Origin: Aquirufa nivalisilvae
GTDB taxonomy: Bacteria > Bacteroidota > Bacteroidia > Cytophagales > Spirosomataceae
Length of the DNA: 64,000 nucleotides
Direction of reading: 5' to 3'
Assembly: GCF_004307455.1 (NCBI RefSeq)
Contig: NZ_SEWX01000002.1
Span: 124,001-188,000, forward strand
Shown: piece after piece, positions 63,738 through 64,000 of the stretch
Numbering within the stretch: the first letter of the stretch is position 1
Layout of the letters: every line of letters starts with the position of its first letter
Position numbers and translations under genes: made by a program
The notes under the pieces: model-generated
Told to the model about the DNA's origin: nothing
Databases searched by the model: none
The model's input: only the letters and a program-made list of their open reading frames with translations

Positions 63738-64000
63738 ATGGAATTAAAAAACTATGAGACGGTGTTCATTTTAACTCCCGTTTTGTCTGAGCAACAGACA
63801 AAGGACGCCGTTGAAAAATTCAAGAAAGTGTTGGTAGATAACGGTGCACAAATTGTTCACGAAGATGCATGGGGCTTACGTAAGTTGGCATATCCAATCC
63901 AGAACAAGCACACAGGTTATTACCAGATTTTTGAATTTTTAGCGGCACCAGCATTAATTGCTAAGCTTGAACTTGAGTACAAGCGTGATGAGAAGGTTAT
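63738..64000 (+). CDS. rpsF: 30S ribosomal protein S6, 3' end cut by window
   Basis: From the ATG at 63738 the frame stays open to the window end (87 full codons). The translation has [16 protein letters not shown] at the start, then [23 protein letters not shown], the conserved S6 core. S6 binds the platform of the small subunit with S18; in many bacteria rpsF leads an operon with rpsR and rplI, which would lie beyond the window. About 30 C-terminal residues are missing. Confidence 0.95.
   Translation, partial: MELKNYETVFILTPVLSEQQTKDAVEKFKKVLVDNGAQIVHEDAWGLRKLAYPIQNKHTGYYQIFEFLAAPALIAKLELEYKRDEKV

Noticed and set aside
1-64000. tRNA, rRNA, prophage, toxin-antitoxin or defence genes
   Set aside because: All intergenic stretches were read and none shows a tRNA cloverleaf core, rRNA-like sequence or phage/defence genes; the spaces are short and filled by promoters, terminators or palindromes.

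Overview
The window is a continuous stretch of chromosome from an AT-rich member of the Bacteroidota, most likely Cytophagales. Several observations support this: many start regions carry the Bacteroidota promoter -7 box TAnnTTTG while Shine-Dalgarno sequences are mostly absent; there is a TonB-dependent receptor, a type IX secretion (CHU_C-type) cargo protein, a bacillithiol synthase (BshA), a fatty-acid 2-hydroxylase-like enzyme, an FtsL of the Bacteroidota type and a short CarB. No prophage, CRISPR array, rRNA or tRNA was seen. Nearly all of the sequence is coding and no gene-free stretch exceeds about 215 bases. The first and last genes (TonB receptor, rpsF) are cut by the window edges.

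Layout. 1-5.4 kb: TonB-dependent receptor and uvrA. 5.37-6.22 kb: a REP-associated tyrosine transposase (RAYT) gene flanked by two nearly identical 33-bp palindromes, the only clear mobile element. 6.25-11.2 kb: a tight operon containing a membrane Fe-S dicluster protein and its CCG-domain partner, separated by an alpha/beta hydrolase and a sterol-desaturase-family enzyme, then a small conserved protein and free methionine-R-sulfoxide reductase. 11.2-21.9 kb: DinB-like protein, phosphatidylserine decarboxylase, a predicted transmembrane propeller sensor, lipoprotein plus S9 peptidase, a LuxE-like protein, moaE-folA, and carB. 21.9-28.6 kb: small exported proteins followed by a complete RND efflux triad. 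28.6-34.3 kb: purN, bshA, fatty acid hydroxylase, folK, YqgE/AlgH protein, recG. 34.4-40.8 kb: a type IX cargo protein packed against nuoB-nuoC and two glycosyltransferases, a third glycosyltransferase and an MsbA-like ABC exporter. 40.9-45.3 kb: aminotransferase, and a minus-strand operon of TlpA-like redoxin, PAP2 phosphatase and NhaA. 45.4-52.8 kb: a shortened division/cell-wall cluster (rsmH, ftsL, ftsI, murE, mraY) that runs into aroA. 52.9-64 kb: amidohydrolase, DUF6580 membrane protein, purK-purE with two envelope proteins (LysM, M15 peptidase), fmt, greA, BatA-like protein, YggS-type protein, a coiled-coil membrane protein and rpsF.

Most genes are housekeeping: nucleotide synthesis (carB, purN, purK, purE, folA, folK), peptidoglycan and division, DNA repair (uvrA, recG), respiration (nuoB, nuoC), envelope lipids and redox balance. 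The less expected items are the RAYT/REP unit, the predicted membrane-tethered sensor 12.6-14.1 kb next to a symmetric operator-like site, a terminator-like hairpin inside the greA leader that could yield a short RNA, the isolated nuoBC pair, and the dcw cluster that stops after mraY. None of these could be tested by search here; all functional calls rest on motifs read from the translated sequence.
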